Program-made: the position numbers and the translations under genes | Source: Congzhengia sp045576635 | Lineage (GTDB): Bacteria > Bacillota > Clostridia > UBA1381 > UBA9506 | NCBI GenBank assembly: GCA_045576635.1 | Contig: JAZNGT010000044.1 | Coordinates: 1 to 10,408, forward strand | Direction: 5' to 3' | Length of the DNA stretch: 10,408 nucleotides | The notes under the pieces: generated by a model | The model's input: the letters and a program-made list of their open reading frames with translations, nothing else | Told to the model about the DNA's origin: nothing | Database searches by the model: none | Shown here: piece by piece, positions 1-7,220 of the stretch | How positions within the stretch are numbered: the stretch's first letter is position 1 | Layout of the letters: each line of letters opens with the position of its first letter

Positions 1-665
1 AAATTATGCTTTTGCATTTTTGTCATTCTTCCAAAATAGTAAAGAAGAATAAAGTCCTTTTCTTTGCATTTTCCCGTAACATCATCGTATTCATCACGGG
101 ACAAAAGCATTGTAGGGTCAACTACCATTTGGGGCGTTTTATCGTTTTCGAGCAATGTTTCGGCAATTTGATACGTATGTTCATCCCTTACAGAAATGCC
201 AGAAAATGCGTTTATACATTCTTTGAATACCGGATTTTGATAAAACACTTCTGCATCTGTAGAACCTACCGATGCAGCATACGTAATCTTTTTCTCATTA
301 ACACCTTTGCCCCAGTACCTTTTCCAATCTTCTTTAAAGTAGTTGTCCTGCATATTCCAAATCGTGTCACTACCGTATACTACAAGATCTTTTCCTGTAA
401 GTATCTTTGTCTTTGGAAGTTTATTCTGAATTTTATGAAACATAAAATATTCTACCGGAACAAAATACGCACGTTTAAACCGCCCTCTGAAAAAATATTT
501 TGCCGCACGAATCATACGGGAATATAGTTTATTGCTTTTATACGTCTTACGCTTAAAAAAAGTAACATCATGTCCCTTTTTCTTTAACGTGCGGTATAAG
601 GCGTATGCCTGCAAAAAACTTCCGCAATTATAGCTGTTGTAAACAGTAACAATACTTACTTTCAT
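1..665 (-). CDS. Polysaccharide pyruvyl transferase family protein (3' end cut by window edge)
   Basis: The minus-strand frame is open from ATG at 665 to the left edge: 221 codons plus two bases, with no stop. Seen: an N-terminal nucleotide-binding-like start MKVSIVTVYNSYNCGSFLQA, then VYGSDTIWN at residues 96-104, YAASVG at 129-134, VRDE at 159-162 and VVDPTMLL at 181-188. This order and these motifs are typical of the polysaccharide pyruvyl transferase family (PF04230, CsaB/WcaK/EpsI-like), usually about 350-400 residues, so roughly 130-180 residues lie outside the window. Members transfer ketal pyruvate from phosphoenolpyruvate to a sugar of a cell-surface polymer; the sugar acceptor cannot be told here. 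An AGGAGG ribosome binding site at 670-675 sits four bases upstream of the ATG, 33 bp after the DUF1919 gene, so it is the most distal operon gene seen. Some family members have not been shown to transfer pyruvate, so the family call is firmer than the reaction. Confidence 0.88.
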   Translation of the reverse strand, partial: MKVSIVTVYNSYNCGSFLQAYALYRTLKKKGHDVTFFKRKTYKSNKLYSRMIRAAKYFFRGRFKRAYFVPVEYFMFHKIQNKLPKTKILTGKDLVVYGSDTIWNMQDNYFKEDWKRYWGKGVNEKKITYAASVGSTDAEVFYQNPVFKECINAFSGISVRDEHTYQIAETLLENDKTPQMVVDPTMLLSRDEYDDVTGKCKEKDFILLYYFGRMTKMQKHN

Positions 666-698
666 AAAGCCTCCTGTACGATAACATATCAACTACAT

Positions 699-1319
699 TT
701 AACCCTGATTAAAAAATGAAACATAATCAAACTGATCAATATATCGTTTTCCGCTAATTGACATTGTTTCTTGTAATTGACCTACGCTCTCCTCATTCTC
801 AAATCCCTTAATATAAAACGTAGATTCTATTTCGGGATATTCTTTATGTGTAAAAATTACTTTGTCTTTGTAAGGTAGCACATCAAACAACCGGATTTGT
901 TCTTCTGTGCATCCGTCACGGTCGGTCATAAGGATGTACAATGCATTTTTATCAATGCGCGAACATCTCTCTTTCCATTTTTGAGCCGCCTCGTCAAAAC
1001 TATGATACTGCATAAAAAAGATCGTACAGTCATTAATTTTTCCAACAGGATACGGCAAATTACTATCAACTTCTTCTATCTTTACATCAGAATGAAAATA
1101 GTCGTCAAAGTTTTGAAGCATTTTTAAGTAATCATCAGGTTTTATAAACAAATTTACAGTCGGAGACTGAAATTGGAGTCCCAGATAATGTGACAAAAAG
1201 CCGCCGATGCGGTTACTTGCAATGATGGTTCTGTGTTCTCTTTGTATCAACCTTTTTCTGTTTTTCAAATTGATTCTGTCCTGGAGCATCTTTAACAGTT
1301 TCTTTTTTAGTCTCTGCAT
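699..1319 (-). CDS. DUF1919 family exopolysaccharide biosynthesis protein
   Basis: A 206-residue protein. Seen: a basic N-terminus (about residues 1-30), then ASNRIGGFLSHYLGLQFQSP at 34-53, followed by NLFIKPDDY, a WKERCSRI segment at 115-122, LMTDRDG at 130-136, a LPYKDKVIFTH block at 148-158, and a C-terminal GKRYIDQFDYV at 190-200. This pattern matches the DUF1919 family (PF08942) as I know it; its members are about 200 residues long, occur almost only in capsule, exopolysaccharide and O-antigen loci, and have no established biochemical activity. No signal peptide or membrane helix is visible, so it is likely cytoplasmic or peripheral. AAGGAG lies eight bases before the ATG, 34 bp downstream of the TupA-like gene, so it is co-transcribed. 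A role in adding a non-sugar substituent or a sugar to the repeat unit is a guess from context only. Confidence 0.85.
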   Translation of the reverse strand: MQRLKKKLLKMLQDRINLKNRKRLIQREHRTIIASNRIGGFLSHYLGLQFQSPTVNLFIKPDDYLKMLQNFDDYFHSDVKIEEVDSNLPYPVGKINDCTIFFMQYHSFDEAAQKWKERCSRIDKNALYILMTDRDGCTEEQIRLFDVLPYKDKVIFTHKEYPEIESTFYIKGFENEESVGQLQETMSISGKRYIDQFDYVSFFNQG

Positions 1320-1353
1320 TATCGTTTCTCCTTGAATATTTCATAAAAAATAA

Positions 1354-2229
1354 TTATCTCGGTAACTCAATCCACGAACCAAATGTTTCATCCCATTCCT
1401 TGGGCTCAAACGGCATATAACCTCCACAAGGAGAAAATGTCAATTCTGAAAAATAAATTTTCCCCTGGATTTCGTATAAATCGACACGCAAAAAACGGAA
1501 TCCTGTCGATAATTGATTTGCCAACTCAAGCATTTTCGCATAATTACTTGGTTTTTCAGGCAGTTCTGTATAGGGTCTGTAATCTGTTCTTCTAAAAGGA
1601 GCAAACTCCCAATCTTTTGTCAAAAAGCTGATTTTTGCAGTACTATGGTCTTCCAATCCTTCTGATATATATAAGTATTTTGCTTCACCGTTAAAGCAAT
1701 AAAACTTATAATCTGTCAAACCCTGACAGGAGCCGTCCTCCATATATTGCTCCGCTATAATGCGTGGTTTTACATTTTTATACGGCCACTCTCGACCAAT
1801 GTTATAATAGTTATGCTTGAGACTCTTCTCTATTTTTTTCTTTGCTTCTTCAACATTGAGTTTGGACTTATCTCTGCAAATCACAAGCCCTCCGCTGTCG
1901 TGTGTACACTTTAACACAAACTGTTCGGGGAGTTTGTCAAAATCAATGTCATCGAACCTTTCCCAAACGCCAAGCGTCGGAATAATGTACTCTTCTCCGA
2001 TTTTCTCTTCTATGTATTTTTTTACCTCATACTTATCCACAAGGGTGGTGTACAAAGGCTTTCTGTCATAAAGTTTCAGCCATTGCAGTTTTTCATTAAA
2101 TGTTTTAGGATTTTTAAGATTTAACCTTTTCTGAAAATGTGCAAAATAGGAAAGTTTCAAAAAAAGTGCATCCGGAATGATACGAAACAACCCTCTTGCA
2201 TTTAATTCTTTTAAAATATTCTTTAACAT
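1354..2229 (-). CDS. TupA-like ATP-grasp protein, copy A (promoter-distal)
   Basis: A 291-residue protein of the ATPgrasp_TupA family (PF14305), named for TupA of Bacillus teichuronopeptide synthesis. Seen: the family opening NPKTFNEKLQWLKLYDRK at about 40-57, VDKY at 64-67, the likely nucleotide-binding loop VLKCTHDSGG at 105-114, DYKFYCFNGE at 173-182, RVDLY at 248-252, and SELTFSPCGG at 261-270, whose Glu is in the place of the usual ATP-grasp metal ligand. It ends in ETFGSWIELP. Known of the family: ATP-grasp enzymes ligate a carboxylate to an amine or thiol through an acyl-phosphate; TupA-like proteins are found in polysaccharide loci and are often labelled glycosyltransferases without biochemical proof. 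It is a paralogue of the adjacent gene at 2261-3166. GAGAGG lies nine bases before ATG; the gap to the upstream gene is 31 bp. No membrane segment is seen. The substrate is unknown. Confidence 0.88.
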   Translation of the reverse strand: MLKNILKELNARGLFRIIPDALFLKLSYFAHFQKRLNLKNPKTFNEKLQWLKLYDRKPLYTTLVDKYEVKKYIEEKIGEEYIIPTLGVWERFDDIDFDKLPEQFVLKCTHDSGGLVICRDKSKLNVEEAKKKIEKSLKHNYYNIGREWPYKNVKPRIIAEQYMEDGSCQGLTDYKFYCFNGEAKYLYISEGLEDHSTAKISFLTKDWEFAPFRRTDYRPYTELPEKPSNYAKMLELANQLSTGFRFLRVDLYEIQGKIYFSELTFSPCGGYMPFEPKEWDETFGSWIELPR

Positions 2230-2260
2230 AATTTATATCCTCTCAAAACATCTTCTGACT

Positions 2261-3166
2261 TCATTTTTTCGGCAATTCAATCCACGAACCGAATGTTTCG
2301 TCCCATTCTTCGGGATCAAATAATTTAAATCCTCCACAAGGCGAAAACGTCATTTCTCCAAAATACACCTTACCTTCTACGTCGTAAAAATCGACTCTCA
2401 CATGCGTAAAGCCCTGTGATAATTGTCTTGCCAGTTCTTTCATTTTCTCAAACCCCTGCGGTTTTTCCGGTCTTTTATTGGCATGTGCATGACCCGTTAT
2501 CATCGGCAGATAGTTAAAATCCATATCATACGTATCAAATTTCACATCCGTTGAGCGGTCTGTTGCAATCAACATCGCCTTCGGTTCTCCATTACAGCAA
2601 TAAAACTTGTAATCAGGAAGTTGCCCCATTTTATTCTCGAGAAAAGTTTCAGCAATAATTTTTGGTTTTATATTTTTGTATGGCCATTCACGGCACACAT
2701 AGTAGTAATTCCGTTTTAAACTTTTTTCTATTTTTTTCTTTGCTGCCGGAATATCGAGTTTTGATTTGTCCTTACAGATCACAAGTCCACCACTGTCATG
2801 TGTACATTTTAATACAAATCGGTTAGGTAGCTTATCAAAATCTATATCGTCAAATCTATCCCACACACCAAGTGTCGGAATAATATATTCTTCTCCGATT
2901 TTTTCTGCTATGTACTGCTTTACCGCATATTTATCCACAAGTGTGGTATAGAGGGGTTTACGGTCATAGAGTTTAAGCCACTGTAACTTTTCGTTATATG
3001 TCTTTGGATTGATAAGATTTAACTTTTTACCAAAAATCGCACGGTATTTTAATTTTATATACAATACATCCGTGAAAATGCGACTGATTTTTAATCTATC
3101 CATAATCCAAATTATTTTAAACGGATTCTTAATAATTTTTAATACCGAAGACATAATAAATATCAT
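2261..3166 (-). CDS. TupA-like ATP-grasp protein, copy B (promoter-proximal)
   Basis: A 301-residue member of the TupA-like ATP-grasp family (PF14305), arranged in tandem with its paralogue at 1354-2229. Seen: NEKLQWLKLYDRK at 58-70, VLKCTHDSGG at 118-127, PDYKFYCCNGE at 184-194, RVDFY at 257-261 and EMTFSPCGG at 271-279. Aligned by eye, residues 58-173 match copy A residues 45-160 at 99 of 116 positions (about 85%), while the first 45 residues and the stretch about 175-250 differ strongly. The start is uncertain. The ATG at 3166 makes an ATGA overlap with the stop of the upstream polymerase gene, which favours translational coupling, but AAAGGA abuts it directly. A second in-frame ATG at 3154 leaves 12 bases after AAAGGA and may be the true start (297 residues). 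The acceptor is probably different from that of copy A, given the divergent middle; that is inference. Confidence 0.88.
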   Translation of the reverse strand: MIFIMSSVLKIIKNPFKIIWIMDRLKISRIFTDVLYIKLKYRAIFGKKLNLINPKTYNEKLQWLKLYDRKPLYTTLVDKYAVKQYIAEKIGEEYIIPTLGVWDRFDDIDFDKLPNRFVLKCTHDSGGLVICKDKSKLDIPAAKKKIEKSLKRNYYYVCREWPYKNIKPKIIAETFLENKMGQLPDYKFYCCNGEPKAMLIATDRSTDVKFDTYDMDFNYLPMITGHAHANKRPEKPQGFEKMKELARQLSQGFTHVRVDFYDVEGKVYFGEMTFSPCGGFKLFDPEEWDETFGSWIELPKK

Positions 3167-4371
3167 TCCTTTCGCTTACTTTCTCTTTCCTTGCAAAACA
3201 AAACGCACCCTAGCACAATCGCCGTAATATACGCATTGATTCGGCTATAATAAGAAACAACCGCATATTCTACCGATAATCTTGTTAATAAAATAGCAAG
3301 CAAATACGTCATACAAGGTTCTTTTTTAAGAAGTTTGAGCATATCAAAAATCAAAAATAAAATCGGAAGATAATATAATGAAAGCGCTATAATCCCTCCG
3401 CCAAACAAAAGTTCAATATAATTGTTATGGGAATAAAGAAAATATGAACTTGTATTGGATTCGATACCGGAAACCAGTTTAAAACAGTCATAACCATATC
3501 CTGTCCAAGGCCTTTTTTTAATGTAGTCCCATCCAATCTCAATAAGTTCCTGTCTATTAATCAGAGATGTATCCTGCGTTTTGTCACCAAAAGCCATATG
3601 GATCAATTCTTCCAAGCGATGACCTATGATATCATAGAAAAACGAAACATTCATCGCAAGAAAATACAGTATGAAACCTACCCCGGCAGTGATAATGATG
3701 TTTTTAACAATCTGTCTTCTTCCGTGAATGGCATTAATAATGATAACTGCCAGCAATATCATAATGAGGCCCTTTCGGGAACCAGTTAAAAGTACAATTG
3801 CAACATAAAACATAATTTTGAATATGTACCTTCCCCGTGGGGCCCCCGTGTTTATCATATATGCACACAAAATCATACCAGAGACAACTAGCATCGCAAG
3901 TGTATTTGCGTTCATTTCAGTTTCTCCGCCCAATCTTCCCTCACCGACTGATCCACCTGACATAACAAGAACGATGACAGCAACTAAAAATATTCCCCAC
4001 TCTACCAGCGAAAGAAACGAACGCAAATCTTTTTTCCACAGTACGTACTGTGCAATAGCATATACCATGATGAGGTTCAACGAAAGCGAACGTACCATCG
4101 TGGTTACAATTGATTCTCTAAGCGCCGTTTCATTGACGATACCGATAAGTCCGTATAAAATAAACAGAATATTTCCCCAGAAATAAAACGTTCGTTTTTT
4201 CTTAGGAGGCTTTATGAGCATATTTGCGCCAACAGAAGCACAAAACACAATCATCATAGCCTGACAAAGCCTGTTTCTGGTAAAATATGCGGTTATTACC
4301 CACAAGATTAAAAAAAGCAAATCAAGAAAGCCAAAACTGCTCTCTTTTGTAGTTAAAGTCTCTGTTTCCAT
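3163..4371 (-). CDS. O-antigen ligase/polymerase-type membrane protein (Wzy/WaaL-like)
   Basis: A 402-residue, very hydrophobic protein with about ten or more predicted membrane segments by eye. Seen: TGSRKG at 196-201 just inside a helix, a long extracytoplasmic-type stretch at about 243-310 containing NRQELIEIGWDYIKKRP and GYGYD, then YSHNNYIELLFGGG at 313-326. The TGSRKG and (S)HNxxIExLxxxG motifs are hallmarks of the Wzy_C/O-antigen ligase superfamily (PF04932). In Gram-positive bacteria such proteins polymerise lipid-linked repeat units outside the membrane or ligate glycans to a carrier; which of the two cannot be decided from sequence. The His in the SHNN motif and the Arg in TGSRKG, both usually important, are present. 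An AGGATGG site lies a few bases upstream of ATG at 4371. The gene follows the glycosyltransferase by 18 bp and overlaps copy B of the ATP-grasp pair by 4 bp, so it sits inside the operon. Confidence 0.85.
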   Translation of the reverse strand: METETLTTKESSFGFLDLLFLILWVITAYFTRNRLCQAMMIVFCASVGANMLIKPPKKKRTFYFWGNILFILYGLIGIVNETALRESIVTTMVRSLSLNLIMVYAIAQYVLWKKDLRSFLSLVEWGIFLVAVIVLVMSGGSVGEGRLGGETEMNANTLAMLVVSGMILCAYMINTGAPRGRYIFKIMFYVAIVLLTGSRKGLIMILLAVIIINAIHGRRQIVKNIIITAGVGFILYFLAMNVSFFYDIIGHRLEELIHMAFGDKTQDTSLINRQELIEIGWDYIKKRPWTGYGYDCFKLVSGIESNTSSYFLYSHNNYIELLFGGGIIALSLYYLPILFLIFDMLKLLKKEPCMTYLLAILLTRLSVEYAVVSYYSRINAYITAIVLGCVLFCKERESKRKE

Positions 4372-4389
4372 TTTAAAACCATCCTATGA

Positions 4390-5331
4390 TTATTTCACAA
4401 ATTTTGTAACAAAAGATATCAGAAAACTTTTCGCAATATTTGGTCTGTAATATTTGGATTTGCATAAAACGCTAAAAAGTTCTGATACTCCGCCAATAAT
4501 ATTGCCTTTTTTTATTTTTTGTTTTGAGGATTGATACATGCCAAAGTTTTTAGCATAATCCTGTTGTGCTTCTTTATCCTCAGCCTTGTGCCTGGCAAGA
4601 TAATTTAAGTACCCTTCATAAGAATACCCGCTCATAGAGGGTTTATTATGATACAGTGTACGGATATAACTGAGTGTACACATCTGCTTAAATCGCTGAT
4701 GAACTGTTGTACTTTTTTGTCTTACCCTGTAATGAATGAGCTTATCGGGCATCATATAAAATTTGTAGCCTGCATTTTGCATCCTGAGCCACAAATCATA
4801 ATCCTGTGCGCATTTGTAGTTTCTGTATCCGCCAACCTCGCGGAATTTATCTGCACGCATGATAACGGTCGGATGATGAATAATATTTTTATGCGGTAGT
4901 AATAATTTTATCTGCCGCTGTGTGTAATACGGTTGTTCTCCAGATAAAAGGACCCCGTTTTCATCAATAATGTCATAGTTGCCGCAAACAAAATCATAAC
5001 CACCATTTGTAATGGTATCAAATTCTTTTTGGAATCGGTCAGGCATACAGATATCATCTGCATCCATGCGAAGAAGATATTCTCCCTTTGCTACCTCCGC
5101 TCCTACATTCATAGACATAGCAAGCCCGATATTTTCGTGATTTACCTTAACAACTACACGTGCATCTTTTTTTGCGTATTCTTCTAAAAGCGCAAGAGCA
5201 TCTGTATATTCCGGTTTGTCCAGTACAACAATCAACTCAAAATCCTTGTAAGTTTGTGCCAAAACAGAATCAATTGATTGCTTCATTTCATCAAGTGTTT
5301 CGTTATAAACACTCATCAGTACACTAATCAT
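4390..5331 (-). CDS. Family 2 glycosyltransferase
   Basis: 313 residues from the ATG at 5331. Seen: MISVLMSVYNE at the N-terminus (the first beta strand of a GT-A fold), LRMDADD at 87-93 with the metal-binding DxD, HHPTVIMR at 152-159, and CAQDYDLW at 174-181, the QDYDLW motif that supplies the catalytic base region in many GT2 enzymes of the WcaA/EpsE-like group. The acidic residue in the first nucleotide-binding loop is LDKPE at 37-41 rather than DGSxD. It is a cytoplasmic enzyme expected to add one sugar from a nucleotide sugar to the lipid-linked repeat unit; donor and acceptor are not predictable. The reading frame is open back to an ATG at 5415, but that extension overlaps the upstream gene by 74 bp. 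GAGGTG five bases before 5331 and the family N-terminus fix the start. The gap to the upstream gene is 10 bp. Confidence 0.9.
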   Translation of the reverse strand: MISVLMSVYNETLDEMKQSIDSVLAQTYKDFELIVVLDKPEYTDALALLEEYAKKDARVVVKVNHENIGLAMSMNVGAEVAKGEYLLRMDADDICMPDRFQKEFDTITNGGYDFVCGNYDIIDENGVLLSGEQPYYTQRQIKLLLPHKNIIHHPTVIMRADKFREVGGYRNYKCAQDYDLWLRMQNAGYKFYMMPDKLIHYRVRQKSTTVHQRFKQMCTLSYIRTLYHNKPSMSGYSYEGYLNYLARHKAEDKEAQQDYAKNFGMYQSSKQKIKKGNIIGGVSELFSVLCKSKYYRPNIAKSFLISFVTKFVK

Positions 5332-5341
5332 TTTTTCACCT

Positions 5342-6310
5342 CTAAAATAACTTGCTGCCACAGACAATTGCATAATAAAATAGCATTGGATGAATAAGAT
5401 ACAATTTCGATGCAATCTTTACTAAATTGCTGTTATCCTTCGCTGTACGTTGCATACAAGTTTTAACGTCATATTCCGTAATTAGACGGATAAATAAATC
5501 TTTTCGCTTGCTTGCAGAATAACTTTTTGCCAGCGCCCACATTACTCTTGCGTAAAGATACGTACCAATCTCATCCGCCAAAGGACAGTTGTGTTCTTTC
5601 ACGTAAGAAATCGTCCTTTTTACAGCTGTCAACCCGTCTTCTGTTCTCCACGTAGCCTTTGCAGCGGTAACAGAATTTTCATTGATACGATACCCATAAA
5701 GTGGTGCATCAACCCAAGCTATTGTATTGCAATGGCACAAGTACTTCCAGTTAAATTCCCTGTCTTCAAATCGCTTTGTTGTTTCGTCAAAGCGGAGATT
5801 GATCTCGTCAATTATTTTTCGATTGTACAAATAGCAATAAAAACCATACTCTCCCATTTTGTAGAGTAGTTTATATGCAGCATTTTCCTGTGTTTCACTT
5901 TTATAATCTATTGCATTACATGTGAAATTTCGAACTTCGTCTAAGTCTCTGCTCAATCTGCAATATACAACATCATGTTTGTCTGCAGGTTTTAACATTT
6001 TTTCAATGAACTGTTTATGATAAATATCATCCGCATCTAAAAACAAAAGATACTCACCCGAAGCAGCCTCTATTCCTTTGTTTCTGGCACTGCTTACCCC
6101 GCCATTTTCCTTATCAATTACAGTCAGATTTAAATTTCGTTTTTCTTTCTGTTCATATAAATAAGTTAAAGTGTCGTCTGTCGAACCGTCATTGATGCAA
6201 ACAACCTCAAAGTCTTTCTGCGTCTGGTTTTCCAAGCTGTCCAGGGTTTCACCTAAAAATTCTTTGCAGTTGTAACACGGAATGATTACGCTAACGATTG
6301 TATCTTTCAT
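5342..6310 (-). CDS. Family 2 glycosyltransferase
   Basis: 322 residues. Seen: the canonical GT2 order VSVIIPCYNCKEFL (about 6-19), CINDGSTDD at 38-46 (nucleotide-binding acidic pair), GGVSSARNKGIEAASGEY at about 70-87, and LFLDADD at 89-95 with the DxD metal site. Further on a RFEDREFNW segment at about 178-187 fits the catalytic-base ED motif. The C-terminal third is alpha-helical and ends KLF with no clear membrane anchor. Members of this WcaA-like group transfer single hexoses or aminohexoses in capsule and exopolysaccharide synthesis; the specific sugar is unknown. AAAGGA sits nine bases before the ATG. Upstream is the largest gap in the operon (46 bp), which coincides with a fall in GC content; downstream the next glycosyltransferase starts 10 bp after the stop. 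Confidence 0.92.
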   Translation of the reverse strand: MKDTIVSVIIPCYNCKEFLGETLDSLENQTQKDFEVVCINDGSTDDTLTYLYEQKEKRNLNLTVIDKENGGVSSARNKGIEAASGEYLLFLDADDIYHKQFIEKMLKPADKHDVVYCRLSRDLDEVRNFTCNAIDYKSETQENAAYKLLYKMGEYGFYCYLYNRKIIDEINLRFDETTKRFEDREFNWKYLCHCNTIAWVDAPLYGYRINENSVTAAKATWRTEDGLTAVKRTISYVKEHNCPLADEIGTYLYARVMWALAKSYSASKRKDLFIRLITEYDVKTCMQRTAKDNSNLVKIASKLYLIHPMLFYYAIVCGSKLF

Positions 6311-6356
6311 CCATCCCTATCCTTTCTTACACTACGCGAATTATTATCATTTACAC

Positions 6357-7220
6357 CTAATTTAACGCAACTAATTTTTCAAATTCTTTGTTTTCGCTAA
6401 GTTCATATTCATAAATTTTAGAGTCCACCAAAAAGCGATACCAGTAGCACTCTAAAAAGCAGAAAATGAGACCTTCTTTTCCGTCTAAAAAGCCGCGTCT
6501 TACAACATAGTTATACAAAAACCAAAGCCACGCTCTGAAATATCTGGGTGCTTTATAATAAAGTCCAAACTTCTTTTTGCGCTGCTTTAAAATTGCTTTG
6601 TCGGTTTTTACGTTTACATTTGCACCGTTTACAAAGTCTATGTAGTCCTGCATTTCGCGGGTTGCATACCAGTTATAGCGTTTGATGTAATTGTCTAAAT
6701 CTTTAAAATCGTAATGCAGAAAACGATTCTTTGTACTTACGGAATACCCTTCCGAAATGATGCTGTGTGCATCACGTCTTCTGTCTTCAATTCTGCCGAA
6801 TTCGCGCTTAAACATCATCATTTTCCGCTTATTACGGATGCCGTGTTTCATACATCTGTTTAAGAAATAAAAATCTGCTTCAATGGTAATACCGTTCATA
6901 TCTTTATCTTTATGTTCTTCGATAAGCGTTTCAATTTCTTTGCAAAGTTCTTCGGGAAAACGCTCATCGGCATCGAGTCTTATAATCCATTCTGTATCAA
7001 TGTCGGTGTTGTCGATGCCCCAGTTAAACTGTTTTGCGTAATACTCAAATTCATGGTTGTACACATCTGCGCCGTTTTCCTTTGCAAGTTCTACCGTAGC
7101 GTCCGTACTTCCGCAGTCGATGACAACGCACCGCTTTGCAAAGCCTTTCATGGATGTTAAGCAGTCTACAATATTTTTTTCTTCGTTTTTCGTCATGATA
7201 ATTGCGGTTGCGTCAATCAT
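6357..7220 (-). CDS. WaaE/KdtX-like family 2 glycosyltransferase
   Basis: 287 residues. Seen: IIMTKNEEKNIVDCL at 7-21, VVIDCGSTDATVELAKENGA at 32-51, FNWGID at 65-70, and IIRLDADERFPEEL at 79-92. The NEE...DCGSTD...DADE(R) series separates this group (WaaE/KdtX and relatives, sometimes called beta-1,4-glucosyltransferase-like) from the DGSTDD enzymes further along the operon. Later features are KRKMMMFKR at about 130-140, an HxDF segment (HYDFKDLDNYIKRY) and a hydrophobic, aromatic C-terminal region with FRAWLWFLYNYVVRRG, often seen in these enzymes and perhaps membrane-associated. In this family the enzyme adds a sugar (glucose in characterised Gram-negative cases) to a core or lipid-linked glycan; here the acceptor is unknown. 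The ATG overlaps the epimerase stop by 8 bp and has AAGGAG six bases upstream, so translation is coupled. Confidence 0.88.
   Translation of the reverse strand: MIDATAIIMTKNEEKNIVDCLTSMKGFAKRCVVIDCGSTDATVELAKENGADVYNHEFEYYAKQFNWGIDNTDIDTEWIIRLDADERFPEELCKEIETLIEEHKDKDMNGITIEADFYFLNRCMKHGIRNKRKMMMFKREFGRIEDRRRDAHSIISEGYSVSTKNRFLHYDFKDLDNYIKRYNWYATREMQDYIDFVNGANVNVKTDKAILKQRKKKFGLYYKAPRYFRAWLWFLYNYVVRRGFLDGKEGLIFCFLECYWYRFLVDSKIYEYELSENKEFEKLVALN

Noticed and set aside
6..527. Plus-strand open frame of 173 codons at the left edge
   Set aside because: It lies wholly opposite the pyruvyl transferase gene, has no ribosome binding site and encodes no recognisable motif; the minus-strand frame has clear family motifs.
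1354..3166. Recent gene conversion between the two ATP-grasp genes
   Set aside because: Even in the stretch where the proteins are almost identical, about a quarter of bases differ at mostly silent positions, so the DNA has not been homogenised recently.
5332..5415. N-terminal extension of the glycosyltransferase at 4390-5331 to an ATG at 5415
   Set aside because: It would overlap the upstream gene by 74 bp, lacks a ribosome binding site, and the GT2 N-terminal motif and GAGGTG site place the start at 5331.
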